From Scatophagus argus (lineage: Eukaryota > Chordata > Actinopteri > Scatophagidae): 64,000 nucleotides of DNA. Shown here in pieces: positions 49,615 through 60,900 of this stretch; position 1 is the stretch's first letter; every line of letters begins with the position of its first letter. The translations under genes and the position numbers were made by a program. The notes under the pieces were generated by a model, which made no database searches, was not told the origin of the DNA, and saw only the letters and a program-made list of their open reading frames with translations. The stretch covers positions 15,728,501 through 15,792,500 of the forward strand of contig NC_058496.1 of the NCBI RefSeq assembly GCF_020382885.2, written 5' to 3'.

Positions 49615-52600
49615 ACGTGCTATGAGTGCTGGATTGTTTATGAGATGACTCCAGAGAACGTGACCCAAATACATCAGTTCAGTTCAAAACTTCTGTTGTG
49701 ACCCACAATGCATGAGTGTTAAAGCAATTTATGACACCCTCATTCTACAAACACACTCACATCACGCTGTAATTTCACATGAAGATGTCAGGTTTACTCG
49801 GGACCTAAATCACAGACTTACCACAGCAATGTTGCTCATGCGGTATATTTTTGTCTTTGGTACTACAGTTTTATGCTGCTCATTACTCTCCTTTGCATGG
49901 CTACCTGCCATGGCTAAACACCTTGAACAAAACATATGTCTGTTTTAACTGGAGTTAACAGGGGGTTCAGCTGTGCAAACAGTTAAACTGTTTAACACAG
50001 TATTGATTGATTAATCACCTTCTACAACAGTATACTGATTCTGTACACTGAAATCACTGCCTAATCTCAGGGAAGGAGTTAGATCAGTGTGTTTTTGTAA
50101 TCAGATTCAATGCATCGGGAGAGGTGCAGTTCCTGTTTTCAGCCCCCCCCCACCCATGAGGTATCAGACAATCTGCACTGGAAGATGGTATTTGTTTACC
50201 AGCCTGTGCTCTCTCAGTGTATATGCTTGTGTGTCTTTTATTCTCTGCAGACAGTGTGACTGTCCACTTCAAATTTTGTTAAGATTCTTCAAAGTTTTGG
50301 AATAACAATCAACATTCCAACAATAAGCCATATATTCACGGACATACGATAGTATGTTATCATTACAATACTGAATTTTAGAAAGTGGTACCAGCCTATA
50401 TCAGGTTCTGAGACTATAAGACATTTGAAACATCTTCCGACAAGACTACATGTCCATAGCCTCACTAGCGGCTACTTTCGAGTCACAGGGTTTCGATTTT
50501 CCAAAAAATAAATACCCGATGATCTTGTGAAAACTCAAATTGTCAATTAACAGCACTGTTTTGAAGGTATTTTATATCTGCATCACTGCTTTGTCCCCTC
50601 GTTTCTAAAGTTTCTTTATATTATAATTATGACTGGTAAATATCTGATAACCTGTTATTTGGCCATTTAGTTACCAGCAACATTTTGTGATTTGAAGTGC
50701 ATTATATTATCAAATCTCCCAAATTTGCATTATAACATATTTTAGATGTGTTAGCCTAATTCTATATTGTCTCTTAGAATACTTTATTTTTGTATCCCAC
50801 TTTTCCTGGCAAGACATGGGTTGGGGTTGCCAAGAAAATCAATGGGATCCATAATAATGCCACTTTTACTCTTAGTTTTCAATCTAAACAGGTCATGGAC
50901 TAGCAAGCAAGTTAGGTTTGTCAGTTGGTTCAGTTAGCTACACAACCTGTCAGTTTAACTGTAAATAAATGAGCAATCATTAATAAGTATAATTTAATTT
51001 ATCTAAGAACTTGTTTTTACAGTGAAACCTGTTTTCATTTAACAAAACTAGTGAATCAATGGAAAATGGAGAAACTGTTTTCTAATTTTAACCAATAATG
51101 AGACAATAAATAAATACATAAATAAATAAGTAAAAAAAATAATGTTTGACCAGAGGGTACCAGACTATGACCATGTGACCTAAATCACTGCGCTAGTGTG
51201 GCTAAAAAACATCAGGAAATACAACATTTTGGACACAGTTTCTTCAGTTTCTTACCACTAAATTTATCTTGAGGTTTACAAGTATTTTAATTAAAATACT
51301 AGAGAAGAGAATACACTATTTATTACAGAACTTTTGTTAACTTGGACAAAGTTATTTATTCATCATGTAATCATATCATATCATATATTCCAATATTTGT
51401 GACATAAAACAGAGAAATGAATGATATATGACTTAACAGCATCTTGTGAAGAGCATGATCCATTTAAATTGCATTGCATGTGAGACACTAAGAAAAAAAA
51501 AGCAAAAAAAAATAGGCTAGTTTTTTTACGGACCTTTTTGAAGATTGTTTTGAGGGTAAAATTTTGTTCTTTGCTATTCTTTATATTCCTGATGGTGTAT
51601 TCCTTGAGAATATCAGCAGTGTCTTTGTATAAGAGATGTCTGAAGGCTAAAAAACAACCCTACTGCTATATTCCACATGGGACCAAACCTCTACAACTTC
51701 AAAATGAGCAAGCTTTATATTTTATATGTAGATAATCTTGGGTTCTCAAAAAGAGTCCACCCAAACATTGCCAGACTGAAGAAGACTGGTGGATATGGGG
51801 TTCAGGACAACTGGCCTAAGCAGTGAAAGCCGGCCACATGATCACCTCATGACTCTGCAACACGTGCTCCTTGCAAATTCCGGTTCAGGCTGAGGTTTAA
51901 TACACAGAGCAGTGCAGTCATTTACACTTACCCGATGAAGTGTATGCTTTTGTGTCAGATTTAGTGTGGTAAGCATTTGCTTGCCATCCTGACCCACAAA
52001 AAGCATTTCTTTTTGTCTGTCTCCTCAGGCAAAGAGGAATATTTCAAATAGTAAACTTTTATGTCTTGTCTCGAAATCACATTGCAGTCACCACAACAAC
52101 CATGAAAACACATATCCACTGAAAAAGATGGAAAAGCTGAGTTTAGGGTCATTTAACTGATGTCATAAATGTCTACATTTAGAATAATTTCTATAGTCTC
52201 TTTATTAGGAATGTTTTGTGCACCAAAGACTACGTGTTCAGAGGAGAAATGTTACTCTAGATTGGCAGACTGAGACGGGCTTTTGGAAGGACAACTATAA
52301 ATATTACTGTAGAAGAGTATCTCTTTTTTGATGTTGAATTTGATGTTGAGTATCACTTTCTGTGGCACAAAAATAATTTAAAACTTTTGTTTTTATGGCA
52401 TCAGCCAAAGTAATCCAGTGTAATTTACTTGTGACTCCATGAATGTCCTCCTATAGATTAATTTGTTTGAAAAATACACTGGCACTGACATGAATGCTGG
52501 ACATTTTCCTCCTTCCAAAGGTTTCTCATGATTATTATAATAAAGTCAATAGGTAGAATGTGTGTTAACGATAATGATGCTAACAAAGTCTGTGTAGATT

Positions 52601-53010
52601 GTAATTACAGTCAGAGTAACATCATAGCTTTTTGTGCATTACATTTAAAGGACACAACAGTGACATACATAACCTAAACATAAAATGTCTTTAATCAAAA
52701 TGCAGCACTATACAGGATTCGCTCCAACAGCCCTTTAACATTCTTGTACTTGTGTTTGATCTGCATGGCAACTTTCCATAATGCATAAAAAAGCTTGGCC
52801 GCTTATGTACTTGTCGTATAAAAGTCAAAATCATGTAAGGGACTTCGCTATGTTGGTTGTTCTAACAAAAACCATCATCCATAGATATACATACATAGAA
52901 AGTACAAGAAATACAACCATGTTTTAAATGTTTTGTGATTATACGCCATGATAAACATACGTTATGTGCCTGCATATTCCTTCCATCAATGCCTAAATGT
53001 GTCAAATAAA
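49615..53010 (+). other. st8sia3: Likely long 3' UTR of st8sia3
   Basis: About 3.4 kb of AT-rich DNA without exons, ending at an AATAAA (53005-53010). An earlier AATAAA-type site occurs at about 50505. Long 3' UTRs are usual for this brain gene, but the extent is inferred only from the position of the signals. Confidence 0.45.
53005..53010 (+). terminator. Candidate distal poly(A) signal of st8sia3
   Basis: AATAAA facing the rab27b poly(A) signal about 70 bases away on the other strand. Confidence 0.5.
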
Positions 53011-53079
53011 AACAGTATTTTTCTCTAATATGACACATTTGACCATTTTGTGACTTGTTGTCTTTAAAGCATCACAGTT

Positions 53080-53085
53080 TTTATT
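53080..53085 (-). terminator. Candidate poly(A) signal of rab27b
   Basis: AATAAA on the minus strand about 330 bases after the rab27b stop. Confidence 0.5.
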
Positions 53086-53411
53086 GTAACACCTATATTA
53101 CTATATACAATCTTTAAAGTCTACGCCTCATCTCCCTCCTCTTTCTCACTTAATCACGCACAGGGGAATACAAAAAACATTACAGACAACAAACAACAAG
53201 ATAGGAATTCACACTGTAATAACAATATTACTATGGGCCAGATTTCCAGAGTTTTAGTACTCTAAAGTGTTTATGATATTTCATTTGATTTCTCAACTGA
53301 TCTTCTGCCTCACCTTGCTGGCACCCTAGCCAAGCTCTAGAAAACAGTAACATATTGAAAACGCTGTGTTAATTGCAGCAAATATGAGAAAAATGGCTGC
53401 TGGTGGTAACG

Positions 53412-56218
53412 TCAGCATGCACACCTCCTCCTGACAGGGGCTTCCTCTTCTTCATGGCTGGCGACTGGGCTGCCATTGGGTTCAGAACTGCGGCCCCCGT
53501 AAGTGCTCTGTTCCATCCTCTTCATCACCAGGTCCAGCAGGGTGGTCACTGCCCGGTCCACATCAACACCAGTCACTGCACTTGTCTCAAAGTAGGGAAT
53601 GCTGACAAGAAAGGGGAGAGGAAATTTCTCTGATGCACTTAAAGTCAAACATACGTTGATGTTTAGTGGCCATGTTGTGTGTCTGCATTACAAATGAGCA
53701 GCTGCAAAGAGCAAAATCTCCTGTTAACCCTTGTCACAGTTTCTGTATGTCTGTTAGGCCTTGTTCAGACTGGCAGCCCAGACCCATTTTTTGGTTTGTA
53801 CAGATTGTATCCAGCTTGATTTTAGCCTGTGCGGGCAAAAAAAAAAAGCAAAACAAAACGAAACAAACTAATTTGCAAATCAAATCCAAGCCACACTTGG
53901 AGGTGGCTTGAAATATGCAGATACATTGGTGAAGCCTGGACACACAAGTGCCATCTGCTCATTCGCAAATAACAGTGAGGAATGTTTGTCTTAAATACTC
54001 TGAACACATTGTTTGAGCAGTTCCGATTTTGTTTCTTTTTTATTCATACTCCTCCTCTGAAGGGGTACTGCTATACAGTATTTGAATTCTTCTTTTAATC
54101 TCATTGCACCAACATTTATCTTGTGACCCTTTGGTGGGCCCTGATCCACAGGTTGTATAAACTGCTGCACTGAGTTGAATTATGAATCCCCAGGAGGAGG
54201 AAGATCAGCGGTGCAAGTTTGAAAACAGCTCACTAGCACCATCTTGTGGTGTGATGGTGAAAGAAGCAAAGGAGTATCTCTGAAAACCTACTGTATTCAG
54301 TGGTGATCTACACTAGACTTACAAAATATTGTAAACACTTAATTAAATGATTGTATGACACTCATATATTAGTTAGGTTAGAGGTGATCTTGAAAATGCC
54401 TAAGCTAAATTATTTTATATATCAAGGGGGAGGAGTCTCAAAAATCGTAACAACATGTGACAAACACAAACTGAACCAACATAAATTGAAATAGCAAACT
54501 GGTCACAAACAGGCTAAACCAGACAGGCTAAACACAGAAGTTAAAAGGCACAACATGTGATCCACACACACAGATGGGGCTGCAACTCATGACTATTTTC
54601 AGCATCAGTGAATCTGTTTATTATTTTCTTGATTACTTCATTAATCCTTTGGTCCAAAAATGTCAGAAAATAAAAAAAAGCTCTATATTCACATTTACAG
54701 GTATTTTAAAATTTTATTTTAGACTATCTAAAGTTAAGTCAAGTTAGACAATTTAAGATAGATAGAGAGACAGGTAGTACGTATTTAATCCCTCACCCGT
54801 ATCTGTCTGCCAAATCTCTGGCCTGTCTGACGTGAACATCCCTAACATCGCGGAGGTCAGCCTTGGTGCCCACCAACACAATGTCTGGACTATCACAGTA
54901 TGCATTGGCTTGTAGTTGACCTGCAACAACACAGAGCAAGTCATTTAAACCTATGTGATGCAAATAGACATGCATGAGCAAACACTTGAAACACTGTTCA
55001 GACAGAACCCCCCCCCAATCGTGGTCCCTCTTAGTAGCAACAAGAGACAAGAAAGTGTTGATCTGAAGCAGAGCAGGCTGCTGAGATGACACATACTCAT
55101 CCAGTTCCTGATGTTGAGGAAGCTTTGGTGATTGGTCAAGTCGAACATCAGCAGAAAGCCCATGGCATCTCTGAAGAAAGCTGTAGTGAGGCTGCGAAAC
55201 CTGACAACGGAAGGGCAACTTTTGTTATACTGTTAAAAACTCCCGTATGTAGATTCTGGGACATGCTCATCAGTCGGCCAGGCCACCATTTGTGCCAGAG
55301 TGAAACTCAGCAAATCTCAGCAACTGTTGGATGGATTTCCATAATATATGTACATACATTTACAGTCCCCAGAGGGTGAATCTTGCTGACTTTGGTGATC
55401 CCTGACTTCTCTAGCACCACCACTTGTCTGAGACATGTCGTTTTGAGTGAAATGTCTTGACGACTGGTAGATGGTTACCATGAAATTTAGTGTACACATT
55501 CATGTTACTCAGGATGAACCGTAGACACTTTGGTGATTCCTTCACTATTCCTCTTGCTCCATCATCATTTTAGATTTGTCCAGTTCTTTGGTTTGTAAAT
55601 GAATACTGGCGAATACTGGCAAATAACTGTTGTTATTCCCATCAGCCTTATCACCATGTTAATACTTAAAACCAAGATGTGTTAGCAGCTAGCTCAAAGT
55701 ACTGGTGTGTCAAAGTCCAGCATCACAGAGCTGCTACCTTAACTGTAAACTCTTTCTTTTGTTTTTGATCATAGCATTTTTCAAATTATTGTAATGGTAA
55801 TTTTTGTTTGACATGAGGTTGGATTTACCTCTCTTGTCCTGCTGTGTCCCAAAGCTGAAGATGGACTTTGAAGTTCCTCTCACTTGTTCCATCTGCGCCT
55901 GTCCCTGTGTATGTCTGAACCAAACCACAAAGTATGATAATCCAACCATCCATCCAACCTCTGAACTGAGGTATTGTAATGTATTTTAAATAAAAATTCA
56001 CAGTTGAGATGACATTTTAAGCCTTGTAGGTGCAAACCAAAACATAGGTATTAAGCATCACTCACCACTCTCTTTTCCCTGAAGTCAATGCCCACTGTGG
56101 TTGTGAACTTGCGGTTGAACTTGTTGTCAGTGTACCTATGGAGGAAAGTGGTTTTTCCCACCCCTGAGTCTCCCAGGGCCAACAGCTTGATCAGATAGTC
56201 ATAGTCCCAGTCAGCCAT
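53412..56218 (-). CDS. rab27b: Ras-related protein Rab-27B, 218 aa, 5 coding exons
   Basis: Small GTPase that docks secretory vesicles and lysosome-related organelles through effectors such as Slp/Slac2 proteins. Exons (descending): 56218-56066, 55914-55829, 55200-55097, 54920-54797, 53601-53412. The total is 219 codons, the same length as human RAB27B. Seen: P-loop GDSGVGKT (16-23); switch I TTVGIDF (40-46); WDTAGQE with Gln78 (73-79); [24 protein letters not shown] (G5) in exon 5; and C-terminal Cys-Ala-Cys (216-218) for double geranylgeranylation. HRYTDNKF fits RAB27B better than RAB27A. The G4 motif reads TKAD (133-136) in place of NKAD. The ATG at 56218 gives the family N-terminus ([11 protein letters not shown]); an in-frame ATG at 56245 would add 9 residues not seen in the family. 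Confidence 0.96.
54570..54690 (+). repeat. Old 'GCTGCAACTAA' repeat fragment in rab27b
   Basis: 'ggggctgcaactcatgacta', 'tttattattttcttgattac', 'tttggtccaaaaatgtcaga' in the family order. Lies in the last rab27b intron. Confidence 0.65.
55240..55745 (+). repeat. Fish interspersed repeat, copy B, with two internal ~120-bp units (rab27b intron 2)
   Basis: Internal units share 'ctgttggatggatttcc' / 'ctggtagatggttacc', 'catgaaatttagtgtacaca', 'gatgaa' and 'tttggtgat'. The end has 'tgttagcagctagctcaaag' and 'agcatcacagagctgctacc'. It is the reverse complement of the sequence split by the Tc1 relic at 17905-19200. Confidence 0.7.
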
Positions 56219-56962
56219 TGCGTAGCTGAGTGCTCCACCTGCCACAAATGTGAACTCACAGCTATGCTGGCTTGATGTACCAGAACGTTAGAGTTTAAAG
56301 AAAGCTGACAAGCAGGACTGGCTAAATACTAATAGAGTGAGTAAACTTAAAAAAAAGAAAGAAACAGTTCCACCTAAGCTACAGTTTTCGGTCTAAGGGT
56401 GCAGGACCATCATACAGGCTTAGCAGGATGCCATAATTCCCCACTCATTAGGCACTGATCAGAGAGGCACTAGCACATGACTGGGGTTGGCTTCCACATG
56501 AGCAGTCAAATGCCTCGCCAGTTTTCTCAGACGTTACTGAGTGAGAAAACACGGCCTTTAGCAGACAGAACTCCTTTTATTGACTTGAAGGATTGTGGGC
56601 AGACTGTTCAATACTGCATGACGCCACTGAGGTCACTGCAATGCTTCCGTTACATTTGCAGCTGGGACCAGGCAGGACAATAAAGTCAGCATGGAAAATC
56701 AGATTTGGTTAAGCAAGAGATGGTTGAGAGCCCCAAAGGGCACAAACAATCCTGGAGAATTAATTTATTTTCGTGAGCATTTTGTAAAAGGCTGAGAAAT
56801 CAACCCTCTAAACTACAGCAATCTAATCTGACAAGACAATTAAACGAGCATAACACTATCAAACAGTATTTTGGTGACTTCCTGTAATATCCCCAGACTC
56901 AAACGCCTACTGACACAAATAGTTTGACTCCCTTAAAATTACAAAAAAGTAAAGTACCTTAC

Positions 56963-57025
56963 CAGTCTATCTGCAGGTAGTGTCAACGTCCATTCAGAGG
57001 CTGTTCAACCTGTCCTGATTATATA
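56963..57025 (-). promoter_or_regulatory. rab27b: Possible rab27b noncoding first exon and TATA-like promoter
   Basis: On the minus strand a good donor (gtaagg, exon end 56963) lacks coding partners, and an acceptor (CAG at 56239-56241) precedes the rab27b ATG by about 20 bases. TATATAA is present at 57019-57025 on the minus strand, so a short 5' UTR exon (about 56990-56963) is possible. Not supported by anything else. Confidence 0.35.
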
Positions 57026-57985
57026 AAATAACCACTATCATGTTGTGATAGCACATCCTGAGCATTTTCCCCTTCTTACATGTGATCCAGGGAGGAGTTT
57101 TATGCCAGAAAGCAGGGCTGTGCTTACAGACCTTGTGTTTTCTGGTATTTCTCATGAGGAAAAAAAAAAAAAGAGCTCTTTAAAAACTGGACTGTGGTCT
57201 CTGCTGGTGAATAATGTGTGCCTCTGTGGATTTCAGAGGCTAAGCAAAGTAATCCTACTTCTCTAAACAATGTAGAAACACAATGAAACTAAAAAGTTTG
57301 TTTTAGCCCCCCCTCAATATTTTGCAGCTTATTTCATCCAACTTACTTCCATATCTACAAAGAGTAACATATTATCGTCCCTTCAGCTTTCATACACAAT
57401 GTTCAATGCAAAACAAAATAAACCATTGTTACATGCTTTCAAATCAATAACCTTTATGAAAAATAAATGTTCTTTCTTTTTCCAAGAAAGGCAACTATGA
57501 GCTTAACATACAGGGGTGTACAAAAAACAAACACCTCACCAAAGACGTGGTGTTGTGTTGTATTATTATTATATCCATTATTATTATTATTATTATTAGT
57601 GTAAATATTAATTCTTGACATAACAGACAGCAGTTTCTCTCACTCACACACAGGCCAACTATCTGGTTGATTAGTACATCTATAAACACTGTTATGTTAA
57701 AGCTGGTACATATTGTAAACTGGCATCAAACTTAAGATTACACATTTGTTTATGGAGGCCCACAGCTATCATGAATATGGTGATAAAGCGTTTTGATTAG
57801 CGTTCTGATAAGTAATTGGACAGTAACACTAGATGTTTCTAAAACATTTTGCACACTGTAGAATACTGTTCAGTGTTTCTTATATTTCGTCGCTTCCTGT
57901 ATATATTACATGACAACAACTCAACAATAAAAATAAACGATTTTCTTTAAGAAAAATAATAGAACAAACTTGTCAATGTCCCTCT
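57026..57985. other. rab27b-poli intergenic
   Basis: No exon recognised. Contains an A run near 57162-57172 and a (TTA) microsatellite (about 57561-57598). The poli 3' UTR lies in the right part; I find no AATAAA on the minus strand directly after its stop. Confidence 0.5.
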
Positions 57986-60900
57986 CTAACTAGGTTTGAA
58001 ATACTTCAACAAACTGTTAACTTGACTGCTTTTTCCCCCAGCCTTTTTATCTTTGGTCATTAAGCTTCTCCCCAGTTTCCTGGATGAGGCAGTCTTCAGG
58101 ATCGGCTTCTGTTGCTTCCATTCAGACATCAGCTCCCTTTGTACATCCGGTGGAAGCTCAGAAAACACCTTAGGGTCCACATTTCCCGGGAACTGACAGT
58201 CAGAAGACCCAGGGAATGACAGTCTCCCTTCTTCCATGACATTTTCTTCTGGAAATGCACTTGTGCCCGCAGGACCCTGGTGATTCACGGTGGCTGGCCT
58301 CTCAGATGAATCCAATTTGTTTAAAGCCTCTTTTGTGTTGTAAATATTTTGTGAACCAGAAAATGACGGTGGTGACTTGTTTTTTGTTATGTGGGATGCA
58401 TCAACAACTGCAGGTGAGCCCATTGAAGCGCTGGAGAGAGAGTTAGTGTAGGCAGGAGATAACAGCTCCTTCTGGATTTCCTCAGGAAGAAGCCTGAACA
58501 CATCTGGGTCAACATTCGGGGGCAAACGTTTTGTCAGTGTGGTATCTGTGTCATTCAGGTCTGACGTCACTGTGCTGCAGGTTACTTTCTGAAGTGGATG
58601 GTCTTCTGCTGCAACAACAGGACTGTGTTTTCTTTCAAACCCATGTAATGCTGCCTTTGAGCTATGAGGGCTTTCTGAGGTAACCGTCTTTGGTGAGGCA
58701 TGTTGAGAAATCACGCTGTGTGTGCCGAAGTGATGATCCATGCAGTGATGATCTCCACTCAGAGTGGAATCATCCTGCTGGAGAAATAAAACAAGAGGAG
58801 CAAAAATGATTTCAGAAAATTGTGAAAACACTACTTCTACAGCACAGAGTCGAAGAATAAAATAAGGTCTCTTCAGCAGGGTGTCTGTAACACACACCAA
58901 TTTAAATTGAAGACTTTTTAAGATCTTTTTAATAACACAAAATGTAGTGATGGTGACTTTTTTCCCCGATTCTTCTTAAAACTTTTCAAGAACTCCAGAT
59001 ACCCCAAAGAAGATACTGCAATCAGAACGGTAAAACAAGCTTGATTACTCTGCGTGACTTTATTGGACTACCTGTCTCTGTGTTGACAAAATCTGTGTTT
59101 TCCTGGGAGATGTGCTCTGTGTGAAGAAAGATGTTATGGATCCCTTCCCGCCGGTGGCAGCTACCCTTGTCTGCAGGTTACTGAAGCAAACATTAATGAG
59201 CGTGAGGTGGAAGTCAGCGCTGCTGTCCACCATCTTGTGGAAGAGTTTCATGGCCAACGGCACCAGTTGCACCACAGCATCATCACAGCTGCCTATGAAG
59301 ACATTAGAGTTTTGGACACCAGAGGCCATATTCACAAAACTTCCTGGTACAACGACATGCTCTTAATGATGAAATTACGAGAACTTTTATTTTTTTTAGA
59401 ATTATGACATTTTCTTAGAATTTCCACTTGAAGTTAAGACAAGATCCTAGAGAGAGAGAGCTCCTAAGATGAAAAAACATTAGGGGTAGGAAGGAGGATT
59501 TTTAAGAGGCTTAAGAGTTTCTTAAGCAGAGAAGAAAAAGGCAGAAAGACAAAGAGGTAGGAGAAATATTCAGAAAATGCTGAATGACAGTGAGTTAATG
59601 AAACACCAAACATTAGACTGTTCAGTGATATGCAGGGACACGCGCTCACATCTCCCACCACTCAATAATGAATGAAAGTGACTGCAAAACTTTAGATTTG
59701 ACTGCAACACATGCAAACACCTTTCACACTCCTCACTGCTGTACACAAACAGAGGGACTGACATCTGTGGCTATGCTGACACTTTTCTCTACATTTACTG
59801 TTACTGTGGATTTATGCTCTGTAATATCAAACAGATAAAGTACTAAAACTACCAGCATAGTAAATAATGTAAGTCAATAAACGTTAACAACAAGTTGTTA
59901 TGGTGAATGTGCAAATCAACAGCAGTCTATTTACACATCCAGCTGCTACAAGCAACATTAGCTTTCATCTGGAATCATGTTCCCAAGCACCTGGTGATCC
60001 AACATTCACTCTCCTTTGAACTCCATTTTTTGGTCTCCACTAATTCCTGAGGGAAATATCTGCTTCTTCAGCAGCTAAGCACTCCATTATGTTCAGCTTG
60101 TCGGTAACCTTGTCTTTTGTTGTCTGCAGACAGTGTACACTGAGTCTGGATCTGAATCTGAGCTTTTTCTCTGAAAACAGCTGCCTGTTACTGCTGAAAA
60201 CAGTGCTGACGGAAACAATGAGCCGTGATCCATAATTACCAGGGAAACTGCAGATTCAGGTGACGATTCTCTACAAGCTGATTGATACAGATCGATACTG
60301 ATTAGAACAGTTGTAAAGGTTAAAATTTGATCGCTCAGAATTGGCTTAGTTTGTGATTTATCTAAATCCATTCAGTATGAACAAAGCTGCATGGTGCTGA
60401 GGCATACAGATAATGTATTTGGGTGCTGTGGTAAACTCAGTGAATCGAGGACATTTATTGCTACCTATGCTAAATATTCATTTTCTTTTTCACATATAAA
60501 TACATTCAGCATTTTTACAGTGAGTGGACAACCTAATAAAGTGTCCAGAGCCTGTGCAGGTGGGATACTGCAGTGTCCACAAGCTTACCAGAGGTGATCT
60601 TCCGTCCCACGTGGCTGGGGATTGGAGACTGTCGGCTCTCTCGACTGAACCACTTGTTGGTTGCTGAATATCTACGGATGGTAAGCCGGAAGGTGTGAGG
60701 CTGCCTGCCATCTTTGTGCATCCTAGTTTTCAAACGGATGACAAAAGTTAGATTGGGTGGCTTCAATGGCGGTGGTTCAGTGATGGTTTTAAACAGATGA
60801 CAAAGCATCTCACCTCTCCACCAGACTGCTCAGGAGCTCCTGAATCTTTTCCAAAACTTCTTTAGTTGATGACATTTTCTTGAAGGAGTCTTCGTCACTG

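Noticed and set aside
49270-49674. 134-residue minus-strand frame opposite st8sia3 exon 4
   Set aside because: Antisense shadow of a conserved sialyltransferase exon; no independent homology.
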